This document shows, in pieces, positions 45,464-57,995 of a DNA stretch of 64,000 nucleotides (its first letter is position 1; each line of letters starts with the position of its first letter). The notes under the pieces were generated by a model. That model saw only the letters and a list, made by a program, of their open reading frames with translations, searched no databases and was not told where the DNA came from. The position numbers were made by a program, and so were the translations under genes. Location: NCBI GenBank assembly GCA_951230915.1, contig OX579641.1, positions 23,972,254-24,036,253 on the forward strand, written 5' to 3'. Source of the DNA: Antitrichia curtipendula. Taxonomy: Eukaryota > Streptophyta > Bryopsida > Hypnales > Leucodontaceae.

Positions 45464-47463
45464 AAAGGGTCATTGTAAGAATGACCATTCAAAAAGCATA
45501 GTGCTTTGCACAATACTCATTTTTTTCTTTGGGAGATATTTTAAAACTAGAAAAATAATTTTTTTAAATGTGAAAAAAATGTTTAATGTATACACCTTTA
45601 AGAAGAAGGTACCCAAGGAAGGAAAAGCATAGAAGAATTCTCTAAGTAGGAGAACTAGAAAAGTGCAAAATCTTATAAAAATAGGTACCGTCATTGTAGT
45701 TTCACATTTTATTTATTTATAAATAGGAAAAGAATTTTTCTTAAAACTAAAAATTGGCCATTTAGAAAGAGTTCATAGTGATGAGATTTCACCAAAAGAT
45801 TGATCTTAGAACTAGCTTCATAGTTTAGAAATTGCACGCAATGGGAGTGCTATTTGCACTCATGTGGAAGACACAAGATAATATTTTTTTAGATTTTCTT
45901 TGTTAGGAATATGCTTTCTTAATATGAAAAAATACCATGAAAATTTCAGCTCCAGACCATTAATATTGGAGATTCTTAATGTAGTAAAAAATCCTAAACC
46001 TTATAGTGTGACAAATTAACAAAAATGATTTTTAAATATAAAAAGAATTTTTTTAATTTAAAAAAATAAGGAATTTGGTTACTAATTTACCATCCAGTTA
46101 GATATGTCCAATAAAATTTTAAGTTCTTGAGGTTCATGCTTCAAAAGTTATAGAGGATGACAAGAAGGTATATCCTCATTGTGACTTGAAATAGGACCGG
46201 TCTTTCTTGCAGTGACCCTAAAGGTAGCTCAAAGTATTTTGAAAGAGATTGCAGATAAGAGGAGAATAGAGACAGACTAAGGGTAGTCTATTTTGTTGTT
46301 GAAGTGTAAAGGTATTCTAGAGATGAGGAATAGTTGTTGTGGTTGTTTTTGAGAATGTACTTTTTTAAAGTAGACCAACCTATGACATGCAAAATGATTG
46401 GTTTGCCTTGTTGGCATTGTTGAAAATTTTTAATTTTTTTCGACTTAAAGACAAATGTGAGAAATGGAGAGAACAATCAAAATTTCATTTTTCTAATAAA
46501 GTATGAGTTTGTCATAAATTTTGAAGTGTGCTATCCAATTAGCCAAAAAGAGTCTCTTAAATATCCCAAAACCAACAAAAAAATATATATCCATAATGGT
46601 CAATTCATTCACCTATAGCAGTCATAATATTTCCTAATTTGACCACTCCATAAAGGCCTAAAAAAGTCACATCATCTGAAAAATTTGCACTCTAAAGGTA
46701 TAAGTTACTATTGTACCACCAATGATGTGTGAACATATAAGCCTTAAGTCTAGGTGTAAGTAGATCCCTAATACGTGCTTATAATATAAATATTTTTAAT
46801 ATAGATATTTATAACATAATTACACAATAATCATAGAAGGTGGCTATAACATAGATACCTATAGCATAGGTGTCTAGACTTCTAGACTCACGGGCTCATG
46901 AATCTAGGCTCACATAATAGCAACCCCCCGTGTACTCACTAATCACTTCATCACCATCATTCAAGACACAGATTGTGGCCACTAACTCAACATGTTGCAA
47001 TCCAAATCTCATTTATTGATAAAAATGTGTCATAGGTTGATGCAAGACTTTAATTGGTCATTCCTCAAGTGTTTATGATGGATCTTTTGCCTATTTTTAG
47101 TTGGTTTACATGTGCTTTTATAGTCATGAGGGGTAGTTAAATGAGGAGGCCTCTCAACAAATACTTTGAATTTGATTGTTTAAGAGGCTATGGAAAGGCT
47201 TTCATTCACAATTCTTTCATATACCAAAACTAATAGTTAGGTTTAACATTCCCTAACCAACAATTACTAAAACTGAAAAATGTGAATTGACAAATACCTA
47301 AACATTGAAAAACACCTTGGGTCTTTAGAAGTTAATAAGCGTTTAGAAGTCCACTAAGTAGATTATCAATGTTTTGAAGAGCTAACAGTCGGAGCAATAT
47401 GAATGGATGGATTACATTCAAGTATGTTGAAATTACAATATTTTTCATTCTTTAGTGACTTAA
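45464..47463. other. AT-rich intergenic sequence
   Basis: No gene is supported in 2 kb. Short frames (for example 45470-45694 minus) are rich in Phe/Leu/Lys as expected from AT-rich non-coding DNA. Confidence 0.5.
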
Positions 47464-48370
47464 CCCCTAAAGGCCCATTGTTTCCTCATAGGACAAAATT
47501 GATTTCAAATAGGTTCTTATGACTTTAATTTTTGGTAAACTTTTTGAATTTTTTTCATAAAATAGAAAAACTTGTTAATTTTATGGAAATGTAAGTTTTA
47601 TTTCAATTGGTGCCTAGAAACAAATATTATACTAGGAGTACCACAATAAGCTTAGAAATGAACTCGGTAAGAAATACAAAAAATCACAGAAGGTCAAAAT
47701 AAAATAATTTCTTTTTCTAAAATATTATATTTTTGTCTACATCTGAAACTTTGATTTGTTCTATTTGAACTAGTGATGAAAAAGTTTTGGAGAATCTTGT
47801 TTTCCTTGCATCCTCTTAAGAAAATAACTTACAAGGTTCATGTTTAAATGCAAATCTAACAATTTTTCAATTGTTTAAATAGGTAAGTTGTTTTTTTAAA
47901 AACAATCTCACCGTTGAGAATGATTAGTGTATTTCAATTCTCTCTTAGAGCTATTAACAATTTAGTTTTTCTTTCAATATTGGAACTACTTCTACTTAAT
48001 AATTTTATAAGAAAAAATTCAAGTGTTTTTTTTTTGAATTTTTTTTCCTTAGATTTTCAAATCAAGTAGTCAACATAAAAAAATTTAATTCAAAGTTTGA
48101 AGTGCAAAAATTTTCTACAAATGATGGTCAAATACTAGTCATCTAAAATTGTAGGATATGATTTTAAAAAATTCAACTTTGCATGATGATATCTTTTAGT
48201 TTGCATGGTCAAAATTCATGAAGTTTTTATCACATGATTTGAGACAAATGAAATTCAAGATCACATGGTTACATTTTAAATATATATTTTTTCTCTTTTC
48301 CTAGATGAACCCAACAAAAATAGCAATTTTGAGTGTTTTTTGACACAAAAATGGGCTTAGGAACTTAGGA
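47464..48370. mobile_element. piggyBac-like element P3 (about 0.9 kb)
   Basis: TTAA then CCCCTAAAGGCCC at the left. The right end has decayed to GAACTTAGGAATGAA. The last 60 bases (GCAATTTTGAGTGTTTTTTG) match P1, P2 and P4. Confidence 0.6.
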
Positions 48371-48593
48371 ATGAACAACTTGGTGACTTCATGCTTCATG
48401 GTTTTTTATATAAGTTTTATAACTAGTTGATATATTGATGGAGAAAAAGAAAACATGCCAAAATGAAGATATGAAGTCTACATTTGTTGCAATCCATAAT
48501 TTATTTTAATTTGCCCCAAAGCTTTCCTTCCCTACTAGAAAATTTTAGAGGTTCATAAATAATGAATAAGCTAAAATACTTAACCCCTAAAAT

Positions 48594-49166
48594 TCTTTCA
48601 CGTTTAAAGGTCCAAAATTCTTTCAAAATATTCATTCCTCCAAAAGGTCAAAATTTGCATTAATATTTATTTTCAAAAAATCTAATTATAGAAACCTTTA
48701 TTTAACTTGTTCAAGTACATTGTCCCAAAATTTTAGAGTAAATGTATCCACCAATTGCAAGTTTAATGTGCCTAAACTTCAAAATATCGGTTTTTTTAGC
48801 TCCTCCAAAAGGTGAGGTTTTTTCTACCTTCATTGCCTACAAAATATAACTCCTCATAGTTCTTACTTCATTATTCAAAATCTAATGATTCAAATGTTTT
48901 TGAATAGGTATCAATCTATATAATCCCCAAAAAACAATTAATATTTTTATAGAATATATTTTTTGCTACCCAGTTTGATATTGAAATTTAAAAAAACTTA
49001 TAACTTTGGCAATATTTAGCGGAATGACATGAAACAAAGCTTCATATGTAGATTATGATGAATAGCATCCATTCCAAAAAAATTATGAAAAAATTCCAAA
49101 TTATGAAGTCAATAGAGTTTGTCTATGTTTTCTAAAAGCCCAAAATGCATCCCTTGGTCCTTTAAG
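48594..49166. mobile_element. piggyBac-like element P5 (about 0.57 kb, right end decayed)
   Basis: TTAA then CCCCTAAAATTC at the left. A plausible degenerate right end is TCCTTTAAGATTTAA near 49160. The right boundary is weak. Confidence 0.4.
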
Positions 49167-49169
49167 ATT

Positions 49170-50612
49170 TAAACCTACACTAAGTGATAACTAGCCAATG
49201 AATTGAAGTAGCTTTCATGAATTTTATTTTTTATTTTCTTCACAAACTTGAAAATATAATATGGCTATTAAGAATTGAATGCAATGATTCCATTTTTTAC
49301 ATTATCAATTGGGAGGAATAGCTAGCTATTTCATCAATATTCATGTAATACTTGATGATATCCAAATCAAAAGACAGTAGGTGAAACTTGAGTAAAATTT
49401 GGCTATTGGTCTTTAATAACAATACTAATTTGGCTATTTTGATTGAAAAAAATGAAAATTTCCTACCACAAATAGCCAACGTGGCATTTGGTTGTAGCCA
49501 ACCAAAAAAAAATCTGACATAACTTAAATTATGAGACTTTTGGGGGATTTGGCTCTGACAATTGTAGACCTACTGCCAGCCGGAAGTCTAAACTATCATC
49601 CTCGGACCCAGATTTCAAATCTTGCTCCTTCACGTGCTTCTCAGTGGACAAATATGTTTCCACATTTGGCCTATTCTGGTGATCAACTGACCATGTTAGA
49701 GCATTCCAACCCAGTTTACAAAATGCAAGTGGGATTTGGATGGCATAATGCCCCGCCATCCAGTTTGCAAGTCGGGCTAGGGGGAGGAGACCCACCCGTT
49801 TGGAGGCTGGCTCGTTAACATGCCAACAAACATGTAATAAACATATGCGAGGGTTGAAATTTCAGTAAAAATGTATAGTTGCATGACTATAATGACTATA
49901 ATAACTATAATAAGAATGCAACTTGTAACTCGGTTACTACTTGATGATTGCTGGGATGAGAGTTTTAGAAAGCCCTATTCTAAATTTTCTACCAAGGTTC
50001 TGAAGTGATGTGGTTATTAAATTATTTAATTTTTGGAAGTATTGAAGTTTTTGAAATTCTAGAATACAAGAAGATGATACGGTCATTTACTTGGAAAAGG
50101 TCAAAGGTTATGATAATTTAAAAAATGCTAAGAAATAAACCTAAACATTTCGAGCAAGTGAAGATCATTTTCAAAGTAGTCATACATTATAATACAAAAG
50201 ATGTTTGATGTGAAAAGGACGCAGCCCCTCACAACCAAGTTAGTCACCAAAATGTTTCAAATATTGGACCAGTAGGTGCATTCTTTGTTTCAACATTGAA
50301 CACTGAAGTCATGAAGATCAACCATTATTTGGAGGCAGAGTCCTTTAAGGGTTAAAAGAACATTTTTTGACAACGTGAAAAAAACAAGATTAACACAAAA
50401 TTAAGTCTTCATCAAGTTTTGAACGAGTATATTCACTAATGTTTACAAATGCCATAGAAACTAAATGTATAACTCATATAAGTGTTTTTTTAAAACAATG
50501 TCATCATTATTTGCATAACTAAAATCATGTACTCTTATTCAACAAATTAATGGGATGATTACAATGCAACTTTGCCTTAACACTATTATGACATTAACAT
50601 GTATCTCAAGTC
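49170..50612. other. Intergenic sequence left of the Harbinger pair
   Basis: No gene is supported. The overlapping frames at 49529-49818 sit in a short GC-richer patch without domain features. An isolated TTAA-type terminus (TTTAAGGGTTAA) occurs near 50347. No Harbinger terminal repeat was found here. Confidence 0.45.
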
Positions 50613-52771
50613 CTAAGAACTTCCTTTTAATGCCCACAAATGTTCAATGAGGTCATTTCTAAGTGTATAGTGCTTATTTTCATCAAGAATTGTTTCTGTT
50701 TGATGTAAAAAATCTTCAAATGCTAAACCACATGACCACGTCTTAATGGTGGCATGTCAACAAATGGATTAAGTGGCTCCAAGTCTTCGTCTATTTCATC
50801 TTCAATTATCATATTATGCATGATGACACATGCCATTAAAATATCATTTATGGTACTTAGATCCCATTGTCGACTTAGATTTTGAACTATAGCCTATCTT
50901 GCTTGTAGAACTCCAAAACAACGCTCCACATCTTTGTGGGTAGCTTCTTGCGTCTTTGCAAAGTGTTGTTGTTTTTCTCCTTGGGGATCGTGGATGGTTT
51001 TGTTAGGAGATAATACTATGGTTACTGATGACCTTGTGGATATTGTTAGGAGATAATACTTGTAATCTACTTGAGATTCTCCCCTTAAAAAGTTTGAAAC
51101 CAATGGACTTCGATGTAAAACATTAAGCTCATTACTGGATCCAGGTAATCCAAAATAGGCATGCCATATCCACAAAATTTTATTAGCAATTGCTTCCTAT
51201 ATTATAGAGTTGTTGCCATCTTTACCTTGAAATGAACCCTGCCATGCAATAGGACAGTTCTTCCACTTGTAGTGCATGCAATCCAATGACGCAAACATAC
51301 CAGGCCAACCTCGTGCCTCATTAATTCTTAGTTGGTTTTCAATATCTTATTTGGTTGGTTGTCTTAGGTATGTGCTCTCATAAACTGCTCGGATTGCTTT
51401 CACAAACAATTTTAAGGCCTCCATGGATGTATTGGACGCCATGCAAATATATTCATCAGTGGCATCTGATGCAATACCATAAGCCAACATCCTCATCACA
51501 GCTGCACATTGGTGTAAAATACTTAATTCCAATGCACCGGTTGCATCTGTTTTTTGTATGAAATACCTATCATGATTCTCTATAGCTTCTACCAATTTCA
51601 AGAACAAGTGCCTTGACATACGAAACATCGTTTTTTGACAACATAGTGATTTTGGGTAGCTCACTATAATTGGATTTTTATTTTATTTATTTGAAATCTT
51701 CACGCAAAATGTGCCCAAGGAGTAGCTTTAAAACCCAACAATTTTCATAACTTTTGACTACATGCTTAAAAAGTTATTGCGTGATATGTCATTTTTATTA
51801 GTTGGCGGGCAACCCATGCAAGTGAGGCAGCTAAAAAACTTCTCAAAAAACACTTTTTTTAACATAAAAATTTGAAATTGGTTCTTTAGGTTTATATATA
51901 TCTGGGATGCTTTTAATCATTCCATTTTGAATAATGAGATGAAATTTAAGAGGAGTTTTAGTTTGAGGGTAGTTATGGAATCTCTACTCTAATATAAACT
52001 TTGAAGTCCTTTATTTAACTCACTTTTCAATATTTTAGAAAATAAAATAAAAACATTGGATGTAGATTGTTTATTACAACATCACAACTGTTGGGATTGA
52101 AATTTTTTAATTCCATATTTAAATTCTTAACAATTTAGTGTTTTGAACATGCTCTACCTCTTTCTACTTACTATTTTTTTCCTATATGTTTTACAATTCC
52201 AAATGATCTGAAAATTTTCAAGCATATATCCAACTTGCCTTGAAGAACGAATTTAAAGAGTAACCACCATTTTGGACATTTTTTCATACAAATGTGACCT
52301 TGTGAAGTGTAGCTGCCCGGATTTTCGCAGGGACAAAAAAAGGACTTTTGTCAATTCAAATGCTATTATCTTGCAATCCACACAATGAAAATTTCTGAAA
52401 TTTTTTCCACAAATTCTCAAACTAGTGTAATACAAGATCCTAAATTTTACATTTTTCCAAAAATGTTTTTTCCTAAAATTTGGTACTTGTATTAGAAATA
52501 GCAATTTTGGAGCGTTTTTGGTGAAAACATAATCTCTGACCTTCAGGGGTTAAACGATCATGTGCTTCTCCTCTTCCTCTCACAATGTTTGCTCTTTTCC
52601 ATGAGTTGAACCACCACGTTGAGGAGGCAATGGTTCACCAAGTTCATGTACTTGCTCATGAAGATCATGAACTATATCTACAATTACATCAAAAATATTT
52701 GCATCTTCTTCATTAAGCCTTCTTTGCATTTCTTGTTGTTCCCATGTAGCTATTATATTGTTGTTATCCAT
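50613..52771 (-). pseudogene. PIF/Harbinger ORF2 transposase (plant transposon protein type), decayed and interrupted
   Basis: The N-terminal part starts at ATG 52771 (MDNNNIIATWEQQEM) and runs to RGGSTHGK, then frameshifts into RANIVRGRGEAHDRL near 52560, where insertion P4 interrupts it. The protein resumes at about 51670 with KTMFRMSRHLFLKLVEAIEN, then ARGWPGMFASLDCMHYKWKN (first catalytic Asp), FGLPGSSNELNVLHRSPL and THKDVERCFGVLQAR (catalytic Glu). It ends ENKHYTLRNDLIEHLWALKG before TAG at 50613. The second catalytic position, normally Asp in GSLND, is Glu in GSSNE. In-frame stops lie at about 51348, at 51197-51199 and near 50896, with a late frameshift after LRRGHV. It is inactive. Confidence 0.88.
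51735..52549. mobile_element. piggyBac-like element P4 inserted in Harbinger ORF2
   Basis: The right end CTTCAGGGG is followed by TTAA (52550-52553). The body parallels P2 block by block: TAAAAATTTGAAATTGGTTC, ATTCCATTTTGAATAATGAG, ATCTCTACTCTAATATAAAC, TTGTGAAGTGTAGCTGCCC. The left end is truncated or eroded; homology to P2 fades near 51735. It separates the N-terminal from the central coding part of ORF2, so it arrived after the Harbinger element. Confidence 0.7.
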
Positions 52772-52959
52772 AGGATGGTGATCACTATTGTAATTTAGTA
52801 AAGACAAAAAAGTGAAAAGTTGAATTACAAGTGTTAGTCAAATGCTCATTTCAATAGAATAAGTAATGCAAAATACATATGCATGTGAATTTGTTTTTTC
52901 ATATTTATACCTCTACTTTAAAACAATGTATATTTATATGTAATTTTTCATTTAAAAAT

Positions 52960-53410
52960 AGATGTAAAAGTAAAAGCTTCAATTTAAATTAAAAGCTTCA
53001 ACTCAAAATAATACTTCTAGGTTAAAGTAATATGTATTTCTTGCTAAAAGCTTGTTTTTGAGTAGATATCGAAGGAAAAAATTCAAATTAAATTAGAATC
53101 TCAAGTTCAAAGTAAGACTTCCAGTTTAAAGTAATCTACATTTATACAATTCAAACTAAAAGCTCAAGGTTAAAGTAATACTTACAATTCAAAGTAATAC
53201 TTACAGTTAAGAAGTTATTTTCAAAAATAAAAGCAAAGTTATTTAAAGGCCTACTTTACATTAGAAGCTTAAGTTCAAAGTAGTACTTCCAAGTTAAAGT
53301 GTAATCCATATTTACTACATATTTATACTTATTTACTACATGCAAAGTATAAAATCAAAGTAAAACCAATAATTTAAAATAAAAGCTGAAGTTCAAACTA
53401 TTATATAAGT
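52960..53410. repeat. Degenerate tandem repeat between Harbinger ORF2 and ORF1
   Basis: Variants of AAGTTCAAAGTAATACTTCC and CAGTTTAAAGTAATCTACAT recur about ten times. The array occupies the divergent intergenic (promoter) region of the Harbinger element. Confidence 0.65.
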
Positions 53411-53715
53411 AGAGTTCCTTGAGGTATACAAAAATAGGAAATCTTAAATCCTATTTTTTATTGCTTTCATTTAGTACACTTCCTACTCGTTTTTGTACAT
53501 TGTTTTGCAAGGTATGCATTGCATTTGAGTACTTTTTGCATATTTTTTTGGATTTTTAAATTTTTCTTTGCATCAAATATGTTTTATTCTTGCATTATAT
53601 TATACTTTAATGCTCTATTGATTAGATTCCTACATTACAAAGCATTTTGCAATTCCATTTGTAATAATATGATTCTAATTATTTCTTATTTTAAAAAAGT
53701 GCTAGGATTGTAAAT

Positions 53716-54981
53716 ATGGCAGATGAAGGTACATCAAGGAGGGCCGAGAACCATAGTAACAGTGACGAAATCCAACTATGTCGGAGTTGGATGCACATCA
53801 GCCAGGATCCCATCGTAGGGGTACAACAAAAGGCGAGGAAATTTTGGGAGAGAATTAAGAACCATTACATGGCCAGACTTGAAGAAGGTAAGCATAAAGC
53901 ATTATACATTTCATTTTATATGTTGTAGCTCACTAACTTTGGCATTAAACTATAGTTGCAATCTAACATTTGTAATCCAATGTTTATTTGAATCCAAAAT
54001 CTAATACATAATCACATTTACAAATTGATTATTTGAAAACGGATGTAAAGAATAGTGAAGAAGATAAAGTCAATTACTAATCCATATTGTTATTAATTAG
54101 GTGCCCTTGAGAGATCAATGAAGTCACTTGAAACAAAGTTCAATATTATAAAGGCTGAGACTGCAAAGTTTAATGCATGTGTAGTATCTATTAGATGCCT
54201 TGATGAGTCAGGGACAATTGAATCACTTATAATTGACAAGGCTTATAAAATGTACAAAAACCAGCATGAAAATTAAAAAACAAACTATGCATTCGTGCAC
54301 TGTTGGACAATAGTTAAAGATCTTTTGAGGTTTTTTGAACCAAGTAGAGTAGATTCATCCAAGACACTAGGAAAAAGGAAATCTTCTGGATATGATGTCC
54401 CATCTATTGCTGTTGTCCTCTTTCCTACATTTGCTGAAAGAGCTCCTCTTAGCATCCCAGGTCCAAGTATCCCAAGTCCTAGTTCAGGTACATTTCTTCC
54501 TAGGCCTTTGGATTCAAAACAAGCAAAGAGGTTAAAAGCAGATGAAAATACAAGGGCGTATACTCTATATAAAACTACAGAAGCTGCATCTTTGTTATCT
54601 TTATATATGGCTAAGAGAAATAGACTTATAGTGCAACAAATTGAATACACAGCTGATCAAACAGTTATGATCATTTACGAAAAAATCAAGAATAGAAATC
54701 CAGCTTTAGTAGATATATACTTTCTAGAGCATATGGAAGAAGAGGTTGAGCGAGTGCAAGAAAAGAGAGCCCTCCAAAGAACCGAAAGGCAAAGGACGCA
54801 ACAACTATGTACAACATTGCCACCACAACGTCGGCCTACAATAAACCTTGAAGAACTTGCAGAAGAAGAGGAGGAAGAGGAGGGGAACAAACATGCAGAA
54901 GAGAATCTTGATTGCTATCAACATTCTCAACAACGTAGAGAATGGGAGGGAGATGAAAGGGATGTTGATTTGAACATGTAA
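53716..54981 (+). pseudogene. PIF/Harbinger ORF1, Myb/SANT-like protein with one premature stop
   Basis: Exon 1 is 53716-53887 (MADEGTSRR..., then CRSWMHISQDPIVGVQQ and FWERIKNHY, a SANT/Myb-like DNA-binding module). A GTAAGC donor and an AATTAG acceptor define an intron 53888-54100. Exon 2 (from 54101) continues in phase: ALERSMKSLETKFNIIKAET, then KFNACVVSIRCLDESGT, HCWTIVKDLLRFF and an acidic, coiled-coil-like C-terminus (EEVERVQEKRALQRTERQRT, polyglutamate near 54855-54895). Such proteins help the ORF2 transposase bind its element. A single TAA at 54274-54276 (after QHEN) interrupts an otherwise open frame of about 350 codons. The acidic tail and the intact frame after the stop suggest a recent lesion. 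Confidence 0.85.
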
Positions 54982-56143
54982 TTCTTACTACTTATGTGGA
55001 CACTTATTTCTAATATCTAGTGTGATTGGTGGTCCATTGATATATGAGTCACTATTGAAAATGTAAAACTCTCTACTTTAAAGAATATGTCTAATTATTT
55101 CCATGTGCACCAAGTCTATTGTTTGAAGTGTTTGAGATGTGTATGTGATGAAACGTCAATAAACAAATCCCTTGCACTCCTTCGTGCATAAAGCTTTCTA
55201 TTTGTATCAAGAATGCAATTCCTGACACCACAATCCTTCGTGCATAAAGATATTGAATTGCAAAGTACTTACTAACAACAGGAAATATAAAATTATATTT
55301 ACTTTCATTTTAGTTTTGATTGTAAAGATTAGCTTCTGTAATGCAAGTATCAAGGACTTGAGGCAAGTGTCAATTGTAAGCCTACATGTTTTATTGCTAA
55401 AACCTAGATGAGGTAAGTTCAGAGCACATTGCTTCAAACTAGTGAAGTAATCCACATCCATTCATTTGAGAACATTTAGCATATTTCTTTTGATTTCTTA
55501 ATCCACAAACTTTTATAAGCAACTGTTTCTATCTACTCCATTACATGAATAGCAATTTGTATAATATACCTCAAGTAGGTAATAAAACAAGAATGGGTGG
55601 ATAATGTCCAAAAATGCACAGGGACTTATTGTACATAATCCATAAGGAACAATACAATCCCTTTCTTGATTTGTAAGAATGAAATAGATTAGTCGCTCTT
55701 ACAAAATTTTAATATAGTCTATTTGCATTAGAGTCCTCAAGAAGAAAAGATTAAGGTGAACAAGAATCGAGGTTCATTGATTTTATGAGTTTCTCCAGCA
55801 TTTCAGCAATCTTCACCACTGAACTGACGTTTCAATCATGTACAATAGGTTCGACAATCAACATGTTTCATATTAAAGTTGTAGTACATTTCATGTTGTC
55901 AGCAATAGAGAGGCTACAAATAAATTAATACTATAAATTAAAGTTTGAAACTACAATTTCTGGAACCACAATTGTAGTCCTTGCTTTTACCATAATTCAA
56001 ACCAGGTTATACTGAAAAAAGAAATCAGTCTAACACAACTGGATCTTCTCTTAAATCCACAATCTACTAATGTTCTATGAATGAGTCCACAAATTTCTTG
56101 CAAATTCACCCTAGATTGGAATACTAGCAATCATTTTTCATAC
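54982..56143. other. Intergenic sequence right of the Harbinger pair
   Basis: No gene is supported. A fragment of the 19-21.6 kb repeat (TGCACTCCTTCGTGCATAAAG, present nearly twice) lies at 55150-55260. No Harbinger terminal repeat was found. Confidence 0.45.
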
Positions 56144-56461
56144 TAAGGTAACAGGTTCTAAAATGGAGCAGGTTCTAAAACCAATTAGGTTCTATAAGTA
56201 CATTTTGCACTTTCCAATGTACAAGTGGTGTGCATTTGAGGAGGTGGTCGGTTTTAGAGCCCACAAAATTGCACTTTTCTGCTACTTCAGAAATTCATAA
56301 CTAAATCTACAAAGCTTCAAAAAATATGAAACAACTTGGGTTAGATGCCAATTTCTCTTGCCTTTCAAGGAAAATTTACTGAAAAACATTTAAAGAAGTT
56401 TTACCTCCCCAAAATTCAGATTTAGCTCTTAGATGAGTGGTTTATGGGCCTCCTACTTTAC
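56144..56461. mobile_element. TAAGGTAGGAG-family miniature element, third copy (inverted)
   Basis: TAAGGTAACAGGTTC at the left and CCTCCTACTTTA at the right. Its reverse complement follows the copies at 42776 and 45138, including GGTTTATGGGCCTCCTA and TAGATGCCAATTTCTC. Confidence 0.65.
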
Positions 56462-57995
56462 TTGATAATGCACTCTATACTTCTGTGAAGTAATACGATT
56501 TTTATTATTAAAAGAAAAAATAAATGCTTGATTACTTCTGCATATTGAATACACTGCTATGCTAATTATTGATACTATGTGAATATCCAGATTACAACTT
56601 TCATTGCAGAGCCTCTCATAGGTGCTAGTGGCATTATTCCTCCACCTACAACCTATTGGGACAAAGTCTATTCTTTTTTTTTACCTCAACTTCTTGAATT
56701 TTGTAAGAACTCTGTTGTGTTAATTCCAAGCTAGGATCTAGTGTGAGATAGGGTCGAGCATGAGTTCAGAAAGTTCATCAATATCATTTAGTTTTTTTTA
56801 TTGCAGACTGATGTTTTCATGAGCTCGTAATAGTTTTCATTGACTCATGCATGTTTTCTAGACACATGTTAGGGTGCAAGTTCATCTGATACTTAAGAAA
56901 TATGATATCCTTCTAATAGTAGATGAGGTAATACTTTAGAAAATTATAGTGACAGGGCGTTGTAAAACTTCTGGTTGTAGATTACAAATGTACATGCTCT
57001 CTACTAATGAATTTGTGTTGTCTCTAGATTTCAAGGTCATCTGTGCATTTGGAAGACTTGGAACAATGTTTGCTTGTGAGAGTATAATATTAAACCGGAT
57101 CTTGTCACTATAGCCAAAGTTCATCCTCTTTTACCTCTCATGCATTTCATATTCATGATGCCATTGCTCTTTCAACTCTACTCTTGGTTTGAGTTGTTTG
57201 CTACACGCTTTGCAGCAACTGTCGTTAGGATACATGTTGATATCTGTAGTTCTTCTAGGACAAACATATTTGATGCTCTTGCTTCACTAAGAATATAAAT
57301 TCTGTCGTGATTTCTGACATAAAACACCATCCCATTGGCTGCCATCCCATACACACGCACCAGTTGATTCTTCATGCGCTTCTTTGTGATTGCCCACGAC
57401 GGCCAGAACAGCAAGCACAGACACGACACATAACACAACACTCGAACGATTTTCAAATGCGCCGCTTTGGAAACCTGAGTGGAAGCCCAATGAAAAGTGT
57501 GAGAAATTGGCTCTTTTAATTTCAACAGGGTTTTGCACTTTCATTGATTAAATATCTCAATCTGTCATTTTAATTGGATATTCACTTCAAAATAGAATGC
57601 ACAGAAATGCACCTAATTAATCCTAAACTAACCTAATGAACGAATTGACTTGGTCTGCAAACTAACCTTGGGGGCCTCAAAAACCTCATATTGCCGGGCA
57701 AGAGGGCCGGAGGTGGTAAATGGATGCGGGGAGGTGAAATTGAATAGGCAACAAAAAAAATCTAGATGCAAGGAGGTGCCAAGTGATTGGCGCGAAGAAA
57801 CGCCGTGTTTGTCGCTTTTTGTTTTGCAGGTCAGGTCGTAGCTGGCTAAACAACCTCCATTTGCAAGCTAGAGGCGCTTGGGAGGCTGTGAGCTCCCAAT
57901 TTGTCACTTGGGACTTGTAGAATTATTTTTTTGGAAATTTGCAATTTAAAGTTAAGAAAAATATACAAAAAGCCATAAAAAGAGTGTAGAACCAA
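56462..57995. other. Intergenic sequence, partly balanced in composition
   Basis: No gene is supported. Minus-strand frames at 57178-57544 include a hydrophobic run (VVLCVVSVLAVLAVV), but they overlap in two frames and lack a clear start or neighbours. A patch at 57650-57910 is GC-richer without a recognisable product. Confidence 0.4.

Noticed and set aside
54675..54890. Minus-strand frame rich in serine opposite Harbinger ORF1
   Set aside because: It is the antisense shadow of the polyglutamate tail of ORF1.
57178..57544. Two overlapping minus-strand frames, one with a signal-peptide-like hydrophobic run
   Set aside because: They share the same DNA in different frames and lack a convincing start, partner exon or homology.
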